NCBI GenBank assembly: GCA_964506645.1
Contig: CAZDML010000116.1
Span: 1-6,348 of the forward strand
Length of the DNA: 6,348 bases
Direction of reading: 5' to 3'
From: CAZDML01 sp964506645
GTDB taxonomy: Bacteria; Elusimicrobiota; Elusimicrobia; 2-01-FULL-59-12
Positions 6,202 to 6,348 of this stretch are shown piece by piece. Under the pieces are notes generated by a model that was given only the letters and a program-made list of their open reading frames with translations, was not told the DNA's origin and ran no database searches. The stretch's first letter is position 1; each line of letters opens with the position of its first letter. Position numbers and translations under genes: made by a program.

Positions 6202-6348
6202 TCTGCTTCTGCAGATTCCTTCAACAACACAGGCGCACCCTTTTGGATCGGATAGAGCAGCTTACATGTGGGGCACCGGTAGGTTTTCTCAGAAGATCGA
6301 AGCACTGCATTTTTGCAGTTCGGGCAGGCAAGCAAGTCATCCAAATAC
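6198..6348 (-). CDS. Trm112/YcaR-like small zinc-ribbon protein (N-terminus cut by window edge)
   Basis: The last 49 residues of a small protein are visible, reading from the right edge to a TGA at 6200-6198. They contain two cysteine pairs, LLACPNCK (5-12 of the fragment) and YRCPTCKLLYPI (23-34), then KGAPVLL (36-42) and a short acidic tail. The CPxC spacing, the YPI motif and the G-x-PVLL motif match the Trm112/YcaR (UPF0434) zinc-ribbon family. Bacterial members run to about 60 residues, so only a few N-terminal residues, or at most a fused partner domain, should be missing. Eukaryotic Trm112 is an activating subunit of several methyltransferases; the role of bacterial stand-alone members is not settled, and E. 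coli ycaR sits between the envelope genes lpxK and kdsB. Here it precedes the flippase with a 4-base ATGA overlap, so it is co-translated with the polysaccharide genes. Confidence 0.85.
   Translation of the reverse strand, partial: YLDDLLACPNCKNAVLRSSEKTYRCPTCKLLYPIQKGAPVLLKESAEAE

Overview
The window is a stretch of about 6.3 kb from a bacterial surface-polysaccharide (capsule, exopolysaccharide or O-antigen type) locus. Seven genes all lie on the minus strand, so transcription runs from the right edge to the left edge. Five genes are complete and one is cut at each end.

In order of transcription: the 3' end of a small Trm112/YcaR-like zinc-ribbon protein (6198-6348); a Wzx-type lipid-linked oligosaccharide flippase (4954-6201); a family 2 glycosyltransferase of the rhamnosyltransferase-like type (4026-4967, or a longer form); a family 4 glycosyltransferase resembling MtfB (2934-4025); a second family 4 glycosyltransferase resembling WbaZ (1831-2937); a membrane polyprenyl-phosphate sugar-1-phosphate transferase of the WbaP/WcaJ family (425-1807); and the N-terminal 141 residues of a GalE-like NAD-dependent sugar epimerase (1-425).

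The genes are packed end to end. Four junctions overlap (by 4, 14, 4 and 1 bases), one has zero spacing, and the only gap is 23 bases. I see no room for internal promoters or terminators in that gap, and this is most simply read as one operon with translational coupling. The working model is as follows. The epimerase supplies a nucleotide sugar, probably UDP-galactose. The phosphotransferase loads the first sugar-1-phosphate onto undecaprenyl phosphate on the inner face of the membrane. The three glycosyltransferases extend the unit, and the flippase turns it to the outer face. A polymerase, ligase and chain-length regulator are not in the window and would have to lie outside it.

The organism cannot be fixed. 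Base composition is moderate (close to half G+C by eye, lower in part of the family 2 transferase gene), and the domain set is widespread among envelope-bearing bacteria. The style of the proteins would fit an uncultivated Gram-negative lineage such as Omnitrophota, but that is only a guess. There are no RNA genes, mobile elements, CRISPR arrays or repeats that I can support, and no stretch of 300 bases lacks a gene. I found no convincing undescribed system. The points worth a second look are the zinc ribbon at the head of the sugar genes, uncertain starts and variant nucleotide-binding motifs.
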